Notes under the pieces: model-generated | The model's input: only the letters and a program-made list of their open reading frames with translations | Databases searched by the model: none | What the model was told of the DNA's origin: nothing | NCBI RefSeq assembly: GCF_900101455.1 | Contig: NZ_FMZJ01000003.1 | Location: forward strand, 248,001 to 312,000 | DNA length: 64,000 bases | Direction: 5' to 3' | Source: Sphingomonas sp. YR710 | Lineage (GTDB): Bacteria > Pseudomonadota > Alphaproteobacteria > Sphingomonadales > Sphingomonadaceae | In this document: positions 26,916 to 36,524 of the stretch, in pieces | Position numbering within the stretch: position 1 is the first letter of the stretch | How the letters are laid out: every line of letters begins with the position of its first letter | Program-made: the position numbers and the translations under genes

Positions 26916-28148
26916 GTGAGCAATTACAAAGACTGGATGATTTCGGTCGACGATCACGTCGTCGAACCACCGCATGTATGGCAGCGCCATATGTCGCCGA
27001 AATATCGCGACCGAGCCCCCAAGGTCGTCTGCGATGACGGCGTTTGGAAGTGGGAGCTGGAGGGTAAGCGAAAGGTAATTACAGGCCTCGTCGCTGTTGC
27101 GGGAACGCCCAGCACCGAATGGGACCCGATGCCAATGAATTTGAATGCGCCGCCGTCGGCAGGCTCGGGCGATCCTAAAGTACGCCTTGCGGCGATGGAT
27201 GAGGATCACATCATCGCTTCGCTGATCTTCCCGACATATGCGAACAGCTGCGGGCAGACATTCCTGGAGACACAAGACAAAGACCTCGGGCTAGCCTGCA
27301 TCCGCGCCTATAACGACTGGATGATCGATGAGTGGGCAGCCAGTGCGCCCGACCGTTTCATTCCGCTCGCGTTGGTGCCGCTATGGGACGCTGGGCTGGC
27401 GGCAGAGGAAGCCCGCCGCGCCGCGGCGAAGGGCGCAAAGTCGATTTCCTTCACAGAGAATCCTTCGTCGATCGGACTACCCTCGCTCCATGACAAGAAT
27501 CGCTATTGGGATCCCTTGTTCAAGGCCTGTGCCGATAACGGGCTTCCGCTGTCGATCCATCTCGGAACCTCGGTCCGGCGCATGATGGCCCCCGATGCTC
27601 CGTTGATCGAAGGTGCCTCATTCATGGCGCTCGGCGCGGTCGACGCATTTGTCGACTGGATGTGGAGCGGCAATCTGTTGCGCCATCCCGATCTCAAGAT
27701 CGTGCTTTCGGAGAGCGGCATCGGCTGGGTTCCGCCCATACTCCAACGTATGCGCCGCGATCTCCACCGCTGGCGCTGGGCACGGACGGCGAAGACCGAC
27801 TTCGAAGGCGATATCCTGACGGGCGATACCGCTTCGCGCGGTGAGCGCTCCGTATTTGGCGACATCCCCGATGGATTCGATCCGCTTGAATTGTTTCGCC
27901 AATCGATCTTCATCAGTGCCATTGCGGGCGATACTGGGTGGGAAGCGCTCGACTATCTCGGTTTCGACAATGTCATGATCGAAACCGATTTCCCTCATCC
28001 CGACGCGGAATTTCCGCATTCTGCCGCCGCTGCACAGCGGGATCTGGCCGATCGGACCACCGATCAGCGCGCGAAGATCCTCCGGGACAATGCCTGTCGC
28101 GTCTATTCGTTCACACCGGCAAGCGCCTCCAGCCTCCAGATCGGCTGA
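26916..28148 (+). CDS. Amidohydrolase family protein (ACMSD-like TIM barrel)
   Basis: 410 residues with a GTG start after GGGAGAG. The N-terminal metal motif appears as 'ISVDDHVVEPP' (D-x-H like), with further ligands in 'LPLSIHLGTS' and the late Asp in 'VMIETDFPHPDAEFPHS', the layout of the amidohydrolase_2 group that includes decarboxylases and hydrolases of aromatic or cyclic acids. It is the first gene of a plus-strand run with a hydrolase, a TonB receptor, an MFS transporter and a TetR regulator, so it probably works on the compound they import. Confidence 0.9.
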   Translation: MSNYKDWMISVDDHVVEPPHVWQRHMSPKYRDRAPKVVCDDGVWKWELEGKRKVITGLVAVAGTPSTEWDPMPMNLNAPPSAGSGDPKVRLAAMDEDHIIASLIFPTYANSCGQTFLETQDKDLGLACIRAYNDWMIDEWAASAPDRFIPLALVPLWDAGLAAEEARRAAAKGAKSISFTENPSSIGLPSLHDKNRYWDPLFKACADNGLPLSIHLGTSVRRMMAPDAPLIEGASFMALGAVDAFVDWMWSGNLLRHPDLKIVLSESGIGWVPPILQRMRRDLHRWRWARTAKTDFEGDILTGDTASRGERSVFGDIPDGFDPLELFRQSIFISAIAGDTGWEALDYLGFDNVMIETDFPHPDAEFPHSAAAAQRDLADRTTDQRAKILRDNACRVYSFTPASASSLQIG

Positions 28149-28149
28149 C

Positions 28150-29055
28150 ATGGCAACGCTTGGGGCGACACAGCATATGGCGCACTTCCAGAGCCTGGAA
28201 GTCCCGGTTGCCGGCGGCGATCTCCATATCGGTTCATGGGGCGAGGGTGATGTGTCGGTTCTGGCTCTCCATGGACTGACTCTCAACCACGCCGAATTCC
28301 ATTTGCTCGGCGAAAGCCTCGCCGGCTCTGCACGCATGATCGCCCCCGACCTCAGGGGCCGCGGTGCGAGCGCTGAACTCCCCCCGCCTTATGGGCTTGA
28401 AGCCCATGTAGAGGATGTTGCGGCAGTGCTGGCGCATCTGGGCGGCCCTCCCGTGGTGCTTGTCGGGCACTCCTGGGGTGCCGTCGTGGCGCTTGCTGTC
28501 GCCCACCTTCATCCCGATCTGGTTCGAAGCATATTGCTGGTCGATGGGGGACTGCCGCCGGCGGCAGGGGTTGCTAGCGACCAATCGACCGACCGCGCGA
28601 GCCAACGCGTGCTGGCGCGGCTGGCATCGACCTTCGCCTCGGTCGATACCTATCTCGATATCTGGCGCGGGCAGCCGGGTCTCGGCCACCACTGGAACGA
28701 ACATATCAAGCGCGCCTTCGCGACGGATCTGGCCGGAACGGCACCTTCGTTGCGTTGCAATCTGAAACCCGAAGCATTCACGGCTGATATTGCCAGCACC
28801 TATGCGCAGAGCGGTCTCGCCGAACGGGCGATGGTCCAACTGCGGCATCGCGCAACACTGATCCGTGCAGCGCGCAACATGGCGGACGAAGAGCATCCGC
28901 AATATTCCGACGCGGTCGTCCGCCAATGGTGCGATCGTGTCGCCAGCCTGCACGACAGGCTAGTCTCCGGCGAAAATCACTATACGATCCTGCTAGGAGA
29001 AACCGGCGCGAAGCATATCGCCGCTCTTATTCGGGAGGAATTGCGCCACAGCTGA
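28150..29055 (+). CDS. Alpha/beta hydrolase
   Basis: 301 residues from the ATG at 28150, one base after the amidohydrolase stop; an ATG at 28177 is possible. It has 'LALHGLTLNHAEFH' (oxyanion region), the nucleophile elbow 'LVGHSWGAVVAL' and a likely catalytic His in 'SGENHYTILL'. Tight spacing shows cotranscription and coupled translation with the amidohydrolase. It may cleave an ester or a carbon-carbon bond in the same pathway. Confidence 0.9.
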   Translation: MATLGATQHMAHFQSLEVPVAGGDLHIGSWGEGDVSVLALHGLTLNHAEFHLLGESLAGSARMIAPDLRGRGASAELPPPYGLEAHVEDVAAVLAHLGGPPVVLVGHSWGAVVALAVAHLHPDLVRSILLVDGGLPPAAGVASDQSTDRASQRVLARLASTFASVDTYLDIWRGQPGLGHHWNEHIKRAFATDLAGTAPSLRCNLKPEAFTADIASTYAQSGLAERAMVQLRHRATLIRAARNMADEEHPQYSDAVVRQWCDRVASLHDRLVSGENHYTILLGETGAKHIAALIREELRHS

Positions 29056-29099
29056 TCCGACGACAAAACAATCAAAAACATGAAAATTGGGAGAGAGAC

Positions 29100-31580
29100 A
29101 TGAAAAAGCAGCATCACAGAATCGCGCTTCTTCTGACCACAGCCATCGGAATGACTCCGACGCTACCAGCATATGCGCAGGAGAAGCCTGAAGGCGACAT
29201 CATCGTCACCGCGCGCCGCATCGAAGAAAAACTCAGCGACGTGCCGATCTCGATCTCGGTCCTGAGCCAGCAGGCGCTGACCAACCGCAACGTCGTCCAG
29301 CTCGCGGATCTGGCCTCCTACACCCCCGGCCTCTCCGTAAACCAGCGCTTTGGCCCCGAACGGGCGACTTTCGCCATTCGCGGCTTCAGCCAGGACCCCG
29401 GCACCTCGCCCTCGGTCGGCGTCTATTTCGCCGAAGTTCCCGGCATCCGGGTCCAGGGCGGTTCACTCTCCGGCAACACGGTCGGGCCGGGCGTCTTCAT
29501 GGATCTTCAAAACGTGCAGGTGCTGAAGGGGCCGCAGGGTACGTTGTTCGGCCGCAATACAACCGGCGGCGCCATCCTGCTCGTGCCCAACCGGCCGACC
29601 GACAAGTTCGAAGGATGGGTCGAGGGTCAGCTTGGCAACTATTCTGCGCGCCGCGTCCAGGCGGTCATAAACATCCCCCTTGCCGACACGTTCAAGGTGC
29701 GCTTCGCGGTCGATCGCAACAAGCGCGACGGCTATCTGCGCAATCGCTCGGGCATAGGCCCGGACACGTTCAACGACACCGACTATATCGCGCTGCGCGG
29801 CACAGTCCTCGCGGAGCTGACGCCCAACCTCGAGAGTGTCACGATCGTCCACTACAGCAAGTCGATGACCAACGGCTATGCGGCACGGCTGATTTCGTGC
29901 AACCGAGCCACACCAACCAACCCCACCAACTTCAATGGTATCCAGGCGGCGGCAGCCTGCGATCAGATCGACCGGCAGGCTGCGCGCGGCGACGGGCTGC
30001 TGGATGTCGACGTCAACACGCCGGGCGCGTTTCTCGATATCGAGCAGTGGCAGGCCATCAACACCACAACCTGGGACGCCAGCGACAGCATCAAGGTCAA
30101 GAATATCGCGAGCTACGGCCAGTACCGCGAGAATTCGCGGATCAGTTCGTTCAGCGACAATCCGGTCGTATCGGCCCGGACACCGAGACTACAGGTGGCG
30201 GCGGGCGCAGCTATTATTTCGCTCGTCCCCGGCACGCCGTTCAACCTCAACGTCTCCAGCGTCATTCCGGGGCAGGATGGCGTCGAAAAATTCGCCTTGA
30301 CCGACGAATTCCAGATTCAGGGCAAAGGTGAAAAGTTCAACTGGGTGCTGGGCGGCTATTACGAGAAAAATCGCGAGCCGAAAATCGATCCGCGCCGTAA
30401 TTTTGTTTCGCTGAGCTGCACAAATTACGACACGCAGCAATGCACCGACCCATTCGGGATCGGCTCCATCTCGGAATCCCGCAACAAGTACGACTATGAC
30501 AGCAAGGGCCTGTTCGGCGAAGGCACCTATGACTTCACCGAAAAGCTCGCACTGACTCTGGGCGCGCGATATACTTGGGATAAATCACACGCGGAGGCCG
30601 AGAATTCCCGGATTGTACGCGTCGGCACCGCTACCCAGGCGCGTGTCTGCACCGACACATTTCGCTTCAACTCGGGATTCAACGCCGCGGGCAGGCCCAA
30701 CGCCCTTACCGTAACCAGCCCTGCCCAATGCCATGCCGAATTCAACGAGAACTCACGCAAACCGACCTGGAATGCCAACCTGACCTACAAGCCAACCGGT
30801 GGTATCATGCTCTACGGCCGCTATGCGCGCGGCTATCGGCAAGGCGGCATCAACACGACGCCGGTCGCCGCGGAAACCTGGAAACCGGAAACCGTCGATT
30901 CATACGAGATCGGCACTAAAACGACGTTTCACGGCCAGATCAGCGGTTATCTGAACGTCGCAGCCTTCTACAACAAAATCCACGACGCGCAGGTCGCGGG
31001 CACCACTGTACCGCTCCCCTCATCGGGACTGACTTCGAGCATCGCCATCCTCAATGCCGGCGTGGGGACGATCAAGGGTCTGGAGCTGGATGGTTCGGCG
31101 CTATTCTTCAATAGCCTGCGGATCGATGTCGGCTATACCTATCTCACCACCAGGATTACAGGGATTCCGGCGTCCGTCCCCGTGACCGGAGGCGCCATAA
31201 CCTCGATCACGCCGACGGTCATCAACGGGTCAGGCCTGACCTTCGCACCGAAAAATCGGGTGACGGCAACCGCGACTTATACGGTGCCCCTGCCGGCCAG
31301 GAGCGGCGACATGACCGTGTCGGCAACGTTCACCCACACCGACAAACAGGTCGCCAATGCGACCGCGCTGTTCGGCGTTCTCCCGGCGACCGACCTGCTC
31401 AACCTCAATCTCACCTGGAACAGTGTGTTGGGCAGCGCTTTCGATGCCGCAATTTTCGGCACCAACGTCACCAACAAGATCTATGCTGTCGCCACAACGT
31501 CGAGCGCCGCTTACGACAATCTCCTGCTGGGCCAACCGCGCATTTGGGGCGCCCGTCTTCGCTACAACTTCGGAAATTGA
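29100..31580 (+). CDS. TonB-dependent outer-membrane receptor
   Basis: 826 residues from the ATG at 29100 (GGGAGAG before it), with a signal peptide ending near 'LPAYAQ'. The plug begins 'GDIIVTARRIEEKLSDVP' and includes 'VEVLKGPQGTLFGRNTTGGAI'-like residues ('VLKGPQGTLFGRNTTGG'); the rest is the 22-strand barrel ending 'RLRYNFGN'. It belongs to the sphingomonad group often tied to uptake of aromatic or hydrophobic organics, not only siderophores. The neighbouring hydrolases point to an organic substrate. Confidence 0.95.
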   Translation: MKKQHHRIALLLTTAIGMTPTLPAYAQEKPEGDIIVTARRIEEKLSDVPISISVLSQQALTNRNVVQLADLASYTPGLSVNQRFGPERATFAIRGFSQDPGTSPSVGVYFAEVPGIRVQGGSLSGNTVGPGVFMDLQNVQVLKGPQGTLFGRNTTGGAILLVPNRPTDKFEGWVEGQLGNYSARRVQAVINIPLADTFKVRFAVDRNKRDGYLRNRSGIGPDTFNDTDYIALRGTVLAELTPNLESVTIVHYSKSMTNGYAARLISCNRATPTNPTNFNGIQAAAACDQIDRQAARGDGLLDVDVNTPGAFLDIEQWQAINTTTWDASDSIKVKNIASYGQYRENSRISSFSDNPVVSARTPRLQVAAGAAIISLVPGTPFNLNVSSVIPGQDGVEKFALTDEFQIQGKGEKFNWVLGGYYEKNREPKIDPRRNFVSLSCTNYDTQQCTDPFGIGSISESRNKYDYDSKGLFGEGTYDFTEKLALTLGARYTWDKSHAEAENSRIVRVGTATQARVCTDTFRFNSGFNAAGRPNALTVTSPAQCHAEFNENSRKPTWNANLTYKPTGGIMLYGRYARGYRQGGINTTPVAAETWKPETVDSYEIGTKTTFHGQISGYLNVAAFYNKIHDAQVAGTTVPLPSSGLTSSIAILNAGVGTIKGLELDGSALFFNSLRIDVGYTYLTTRITGIPASVPVTGGAITSITPTVINGSGLTFAPKNRVTATATYTVPLPARSGDMTVSATFTHTDKQVANATALFGVLPATDLLNLNLTWNSVLGSAFDAAIFGTNVTNKIYAVATTSSAAYDNLLLGQPRIWGARLRYNFGN

Positions 31581-31589
31581 TGCCTTATC

Positions 31590-31615
31590 GCGGCGCCGCC
31601 TTCAGGCGGTGCCGC
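31590..31615 (+). terminator. Hairpin after TonB receptor gene
   Basis: GCGGCGCCGCC and GGCGGTGCCGC pair over 11 positions (one G-T) around a TTCA loop, 10 bases after the receptor stop and followed by a pyrimidine-rich stretch. It is a likely terminator or attenuator before the MFS gene. Confidence 0.6.
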
Positions 31616-31730
31616 GCCCTTCTCGTATCGATATGTGGAATGTGTCGTTAGCATTACGAGTACCCGCATAAATTGGTGCCCGGTTCAAAGTCGGCTTCTG
31701 TGGAGCTGCTGGTCAAAGGGAAAGCAGAAA

Positions 31731-32984
31731 ATGAGCGAGGCTTCGGCTCCGGTGCCCTGGAGGGCGTGGTACGGTCTCGCCGTGCTGACGGCGATCAACA
31801 GTCTCGCCCAGATGGATCGAATCGCGTTGGCGGTGTTGCTGCAGCCTATCAAGAGCGAGCTTCACCTGAGCGATCAGCAATTGGGCCTTCTTTCCGGGCT
31901 GGCCTTTGCGCTGCTTTATGCTGCGCTGGGCTTACCCTTGGCGCGCTATGCCGATCGCGCCTCACGCACGCGCCTGTTGTCCGCCTGCTTGGCGTTATGG
32001 ACAGTCATGACGACGCTGAGCGGTTTCGCACGCACATTTCCACAATTGTTCCTTGCGCGCGTCGGCGTTGGCATCGGAGAAGCGGGCAGCCTGCCTGCTT
32101 CCTATTCGCTGATTGCCGACACCTTTCCGCGCACGCGCCGAACCTTGACGATCGCCATATTCCAATGCGGCGGGACGATCGGAATCAGCGTTGGGACCTT
32201 CATCGTCGGCGTGTTCGGGCATTATCTCGGTTGGCGCGCCTGTTTGCAGCTGATTGGGCTCGCAGGGCTCCCATTTGCGCTGCTGGTGCTGTTCACCGTG
32301 CCGGAGTCGCTCCGGCCGCAACGCAAGGAGGCCGGGAACGAGCCGATCCGCCGGGTTTTCGGGGCGCTGCTCGGCCGGCGGGCATTCATCCATATCATGA
32401 TCGCCTATACGCTCGCGGGGATCACATCGCTCGGTATCGGGCAATGGAATCCGTCCTACCTGATGCGCAGCTTTGGGCTAAGCATGGCGCAGGTCGGCGC
32501 CTGGGCAGGATTGGCGACGGCGGTCGGCAGCATTCTCGGCCTGCTGGCGGGCGGTTATGTCGCGACATGGGCGGCACGCCGTGACACGCGCTGGGAGCTA
32601 TGGATTCCTGCAATCGCGACGTTGTTCGCCTTTCCCTGCGCTGTCCTACTCGCGCTCAGCCCCGTCGTGTGGATGGCGCTGACGTTCAAGATCGTCATGG
32701 CGGTAGGTTCGTCGGTCGCGTCCGGAGTAGCCATCGCCGCGCTGCAGGCGTTCGTCGAGCCCCATCGGCGCGCGACCGCCGTTTCGCTGGTGCTCTTCTT
32801 CCACTCGGCACTTGGCCTGGGGTTCGGTCCCTATATCATCGGCCTCGCGAGCGACCTTCTTGCGCCCGCTTTCGGCACCGAGAGCCTGCGGTACGGCATA
32901 TTGATCGCCAGCCTGTTCCTGCCATGGGCCGCGTTCCACTACCTGCTTGCGGCTAGAAGAAGCTTGCAGGACAGCGTCAATTGA
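31731..32984 (+). CDS. MFS transporter (spinster-like)
   Basis: 417 residues from the ATG at 31731, preceded by AAAGGGA. Twelve hydrophobic segments with 'DRIALAVLLQPIKSELHLSDQQ' in the first loop, 'PLARYADRASRTRLLS' (motif A) and 'ARVGVGIGEAGSLPASYSLIAD', hallmarks of the spinster/organic acid subgroup that is frequent in sphingomonad catabolic clusters. It probably moves the cluster's substrate or product across the inner membrane. Confidence 0.92.
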   Translation: MSEASAPVPWRAWYGLAVLTAINSLAQMDRIALAVLLQPIKSELHLSDQQLGLLSGLAFALLYAALGLPLARYADRASRTRLLSACLALWTVMTTLSGFARTFPQLFLARVGVGIGEAGSLPASYSLIADTFPRTRRTLTIAIFQCGGTIGISVGTFIVGVFGHYLGWRACLQLIGLAGLPFALLVLFTVPESLRPQRKEAGNEPIRRVFGALLGRRAFIHIMIAYTLAGITSLGIGQWNPSYLMRSFGLSMAQVGAWAGLATAVGSILGLLAGGYVATWAARRDTRWELWIPAIATLFAFPCAVLLALSPVVWMALTFKIVMAVGSSVASGVAIAALQAFVEPHRRATAVSLVLFFHSALGLGFGPYIIGLASDLLAPAFGTESLRYGILIASLFLPWAAFHYLLAARRSLQDSVN

Positions 32985-33103
32985 AGAAGCGCGTGAACAA
33001 GAATTGCACCAAGCCCCGAATTTTCTCAGAATGAATGTTGGTCAGCGGAGTTTCTTGTCCCAAGGAATTTCGGACCATAGCCTCAACACGGAGATCGGAT
33101 TTT

Positions 33104-33691
33104 TTGGCGAGAAAGCGCACGAACACGCCGACGAAGCCGATCGACGCGCGCGCGCAGCGTTCGATCGACGCGTTGCACGCGGCGTTTCTCGAACTCCTCG
33201 AACTCAAGCCGCTCGACCAGATTCTTCTACGGGAGATCACCGAAGTCGCAGGGTTGAGCTATCCCACCTTCTTCCGCCGCTTCGCCAGCAAGGAAGAACT
33301 GCTGGTCGATATCGCCCGGAGCGAGGTCCACACATTATTGTCGTTGACGAAGCGCGCGTTCGACACCGGGCGGGCTGAGCGCGGCAGGGACGCATGTGAA
33401 TATATACAGCAACGCCGAAGGCTGTGGAAATCGCTGCTGATAGGAGGCGCCGCCTCGGCCATGCGCGAGGAGTTTGCGCTGGCCGCACGGGCGATGGCGG
33501 ACACCTACCAGCGCGCCAATCCTGCATTGCCGCTGGATCTCTCGATCCGCTTCTACGCCAGTTGCACGTTCGAAATCTTCGCCTGGTGGATGCGCCAGCC
33601 GGACGACTATCCGCTGAACAACGTCATTAAGTTGTACGACGCAATGCATCTCGATACGATCGCCCGATTGCGCCAGCTCGCCCTGGATTGA
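33104..33691 (+). CDS. TetR/AcrR family transcriptional regulator
   Basis: About 195 residues from a TTG at 33104 that has GGAG ten bases upstream; the only ATG in frame (33035) would add an odd N-terminus, so the start is uncertain. The helix-turn-helix is 'ILLREITEVAGLSYPTFFRRFASKEELLVDI'. It is the last gene of the amidohydrolase-receptor-transporter cluster and probably controls it. The AT-rich palindrome at 26679 is one possible target. Confidence 0.87.
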   Translation: MARKRTNTPTKPIDARAQRSIDALHAAFLELLELKPLDQILLREITEVAGLSYPTFFRRFASKEELLVDIARSEVHTLLSLTKRAFDTGRAERGRDACEYIQQRRRLWKSLLIGGAASAMREEFALAARAMADTYQRANPALPLDLSIRFYASCTFEIFAWWMRQPDDYPLNNVIKLYDAMHLDTIARLRQLALD

Positions 33692-33724
33692 CGTCACCAT
33701 ATCCGTGCGATCAAGTGGCTACCT

Positions 33725-34540
33725 TCATGAGGATGGGCGGCCATCCCGGGAAGATGGGATTATCCGCGTATAGAGATGCCAGGTCGCATAGCCGAGCACG
33801 GGCAGCACCACCGCCAGTCCGACCAGCATCACCATCGTCCCGATCGCCAGCAGCGCAGCGACGATCAAACCCCACACGGCCATCATGCCGGCATTGTGCC
33901 AGCATGCCCTCACGGAAAGTATCACCGCCGCCATCGGATCGCCGTGCCTGTCGACCAGCATCGGCAGTGAGATCACGCTGGTGGCCAGCACGACGGCCGC
34001 GAAGCCGAGGCCGACCAGATTGCCAGTCAATATCACACGCCAGCCCGCCGCCGTTCCCAGCATCATCGCGATGAAGCCATCAGGTGCCGAAGCAATATTC
34101 GGCCCGAAACTGGCGACGTACAACAACCAGGCCGCACCCAGCCATGCCATGAACAGCAGTGCCAGGAATATCGTCACCGGCAGGATCGCCCCCAGTGTCG
34201 CCCCGCGATAGGCATCGAGGAAATGCCGCCAATGGGCGTCTTCACCCTGCTCGCGGCGCTTTGCCAATTCGTAGAAGCCCGCCGCCATCGCCGGCCCCAT
34301 CAGCGAGAGACCCGCGAACAGTGGAAATATCAACGGCAATAATTTGCCCTGCACGGCGATCGCGGCGGTGAATAGTCCGACGATCGGGTAGATGATGGCA
34401 ATGACGATGATATCACCGCGCTTCTCGCGGAAATCGTCCCAGCCCCTCCGCAATGCCCAGCCGAGATCGGCAGCGCCGATCCGGCGGATTTCAATCGTTT
34501 CGGGCGCAGGCTGCAATGATCTTTCAGTGATCGCGATCAT
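33725..34540 (-). CDS. DUF2189 family inner-membrane protein
   Basis: A 271-residue protein with GGAGGAGG before its ATG. It has a soluble N-terminus ('LGWALRRGWDDFREKRGD') and six membrane helices, with 'PLFAGLSLMGPAMAAGFYELAKRREQG', the DUF2189 signature. Possibly a cytochrome-c-oxidase-related or transport accessory protein in some annotations, but the function is not established. Confidence 0.88.
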   Translation of the reverse strand: MIAITERSLQPAPETIEIRRIGAADLGWALRRGWDDFREKRGDIIVIAIIYPIVGLFTAAIAVQGKLLPLIFPLFAGLSLMGPAMAAGFYELAKRREQGEDAHWRHFLDAYRGATLGAILPVTIFLALLFMAWLGAAWLLYVASFGPNIASAPDGFIAMMLGTAAGWRVILTGNLVGLGFAAVVLATSVISLPMLVDRHGDPMAAVILSVRACWHNAGMMAVWGLIVAALLAIGTMVMLVGLAVVLPVLGYATWHLYTRIIPSSRDGRPSS

Positions 34541-34762
34541 GATATCCTCCTCCTGCCCGGTCCGCGCCGCTGCGGCTTCCGGGATCGTCGATCGGCACGC
34601 AGCACCCGCATGGGCAGGCCATCATCGTGGTCGTCGTTCCGACAGCGGGACTGTCGAGTCGAAGGAAGGCTGGTTTAACAGATTTTCGCGACGTTTTCAG
34701 CCGTGGCGAAGTCTGGCCGATAGCGGGGTGGCGGCGGACGGGAGAACCGATAGAAAGGGCGC

Positions 34763-35905
34763 ATGAAGGCAGCATCGGCGACAGATTATCGGGAACTTGC
34801 GCGGCGGCGTCTGCCCCGTTTCCTGTTCGACTATATCGACGGCGGATCCTATGCCGAGGTAACGGTGCGGCGGAACATCGCGGATCTGGAACAGGTTGCG
34901 CTGCGCCAGCGGGTGTTGCGCGACGTCTCGACGATAGACCTGGGAACCACATTGTTCGGCCACAGCACGGCGATGCCGGTGGCGCTCGCGCCGATCGGCC
35001 TCGCCGGCATGAGTGCGCGGCGGGGCGAAGTGCAGGCGGCGCGCGCGGCGGAGACCGCCGGCATTCCGTTCACCCTGTCGACGGTGTCCGCCTGCCCGAT
35101 CGAGGAGGTCATCGCCGGCGTGAAGGCGCCGATCTGGTTTCAGCTCTATATGATCCGCGATCGGGCCTTCATGCGCGATCTGCTGGAGCGTGCCAAAGCG
35201 GCACGCTGCTCGGCGCTGATCTTCACCGTCGACATGCCCGTGCCCGGATCGCGCTATCGCGATTATCGTTCGGGGCTGGCCGGCGCGCCGGGGATATTGG
35301 GGAATATGCGGCGACTGTGGCAGGCCGCCTGCCACCCGCGCTGGGCTTGGGACGTCGGGCTGCTGGGGCGACCCCATAATCTGGGCAATGTCGCTCCGGT
35401 GCTGGGCGGCAAAAGCGGTATCGAGGATTTCTTCGGCTGGATGCGCGCCAATTTCGATCCGACCGTCTCCTGGGCGGACCTGGCGTTCGTGCGCAGCATC
35501 TGGGACGGGCCACTGATCCTCAAGGGCATATTCGACCCCGAAGACGCACGCGAGGCGGCCGCGATCGGCGCCGACGGGATTGTCGTGTCGAACCACGGCG
35601 GCCGGCAGCTCGACGGCGTACCTTCCACCGCGCACATGTTGCCGCCCATTGCGGCAGCCGTCGGCGACAAACTGACCGTGCTCGCGGATGGGGGCGTGCG
35701 ATCCGGGCTCGACGTCGTTCGCATGCTGGCGCTGGGCGCGCGCGGCGTTCTGCTCGGCCGGGCCTGGGCCTATGCGCTGGCGGGTGGCGGACAGGCGGGG
35801 GTCGCGCATATGCTGCAGCTCGTCGAGGCCGAAATGCGCGTCGCCATGGCGCTGACCGGCATTACCCGTATCGAGCAGATAGGGCCGGATATTCTCGTCA
35901 GATAG
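34763..35905 (+). CDS. lldD: FMN-dependent L-lactate dehydrogenase
   Basis: 380 residues, closely following E. coli LldD in sequence and length. Visible are '[21 protein letters not shown]', '[13 protein letters not shown]', '[14 protein letters not shown]', '[18 protein letters not shown]' and the catalytic His with FMN site in '[14 protein letters not shown]'. It oxidises L-lactate to pyruvate and passes electrons to the quinone pool at the inner membrane. No lactate permease or LldR regulator is adjacent. Confidence 0.93.
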   Translation: MKAASATDYRELARRRLPRFLFDYIDGGSYAEVTVRRNIADLEQVALRQRVLRDVSTIDLGTTLFGHSTAMPVALAPIGLAGMSARRGEVQAARAAETAGIPFTLSTVSACPIEEVIAGVKAPIWFQLYMIRDRAFMRDLLERAKAARCSALIFTVDMPVPGSRYRDYRSGLAGAPGILGNMRRLWQAACHPRWAWDVGLLGRPHNLGNVAPVLGGKSGIEDFFGWMRANFDPTVSWADLAFVRSIWDGPLILKGIFDPEDAREAAAIGADGIVVSNHGGRQLDGVPSTAHMLPPIAAAVGDKLTVLADGGVRSGLDVVRMLALGARGVLLGRAWAYALAGGGQAGVAHMLQLVEAEMRVAMALTGITRIEQIGPDILVR

Positions 35906-35927
35906 GAAAGGCTGATGCGGTGCGCCG

Positions 35928-36368
35928 TCAGCGCAACACATGCCTTGCGGCCATTGCCCGCGCGTACCAACTGAAGAGCAGCAGCAGCCCGGCGATGATG
36001 CCATTCGTGATCGCCATTTGCCGTCCCATGATCGCGCCACCATCCGTGAGGACATAGCTGTGGAGGAGATTGATCAGGAATGCCGCCAGCGACAACGCGA
36101 AGACGGGAAATGCGTGGCGGTTCCGCAACAGCAACAGGATCGACGCCAGCAAAGCCGCAAAGACGCCAACCGCCCAGACGATCGTCACCCAGGCCGGCAT
36201 GCCTTGATAATAAACGATCTGGTCCGGCGTCATGCCCGCGCCGGCGAGATAGGCCCGGCCCTTCAACCTATACATCACGAAGTCAAACACGCCGATCGCG
36301 TTGAAGAGGATGGCGATCACGGCGACCAGCCAAAGATGCCAAGGTGCTTTCGCAGATGTGCCGCTCAT
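35928..36368 (-). CDS. Hypothetical four-helix membrane protein
   Basis: A 146-residue protein with four membrane helices ('WLVAVIAILFNAIGVFDFVMY', 'VTIVWAVGVFAALLASILLLL', 'FPVFALSLAAFLINLLHSYVL', 'AITNGIIAGLLLLFSWYARA'). The ribosome binding site is a run of eight G embedded between eight T and AGCG-ATG. Conserved family not recognised. Confidence 0.7.
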   Translation of the reverse strand: MSGTSAKAPWHLWLVAVIAILFNAIGVFDFVMYRLKGRAYLAGAGMTPDQIVYYQGMPAWVTIVWAVGVFAALLASILLLLRNRHAFPVFALSLAAFLINLLHSYVLTDGGAIMGRQMAITNGIIAGLLLLFSWYARAMAARHVLR

Positions 36369-36372
36369 CGCT

Positions 36373-36388
36373 CCCCCCCCAAAAAAAA
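36373..36388. repeat. Paired homopolymer tracts C8A8 at ribosome binding site
   Basis: Eight C followed by eight A on the plus strand, that is T8G8 immediately before AGCGATG of the membrane protein gene at 36368. Slippage here would change ribosome binding site strength and spacing. Confidence 0.6.
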
Positions 36389-36524
36389 GATCGATCGTTC
36401 TTGCAACAAGCTACCGCACAACAGGGTTTCGCAGCAATGCGCATGAAACGATGCTTTATTGGGGCTTTTCGAGGCGATTTTCTCCCATTTTCAGCGGCAT
36501 TATTTAGCAAATGCGCCAACGCGT

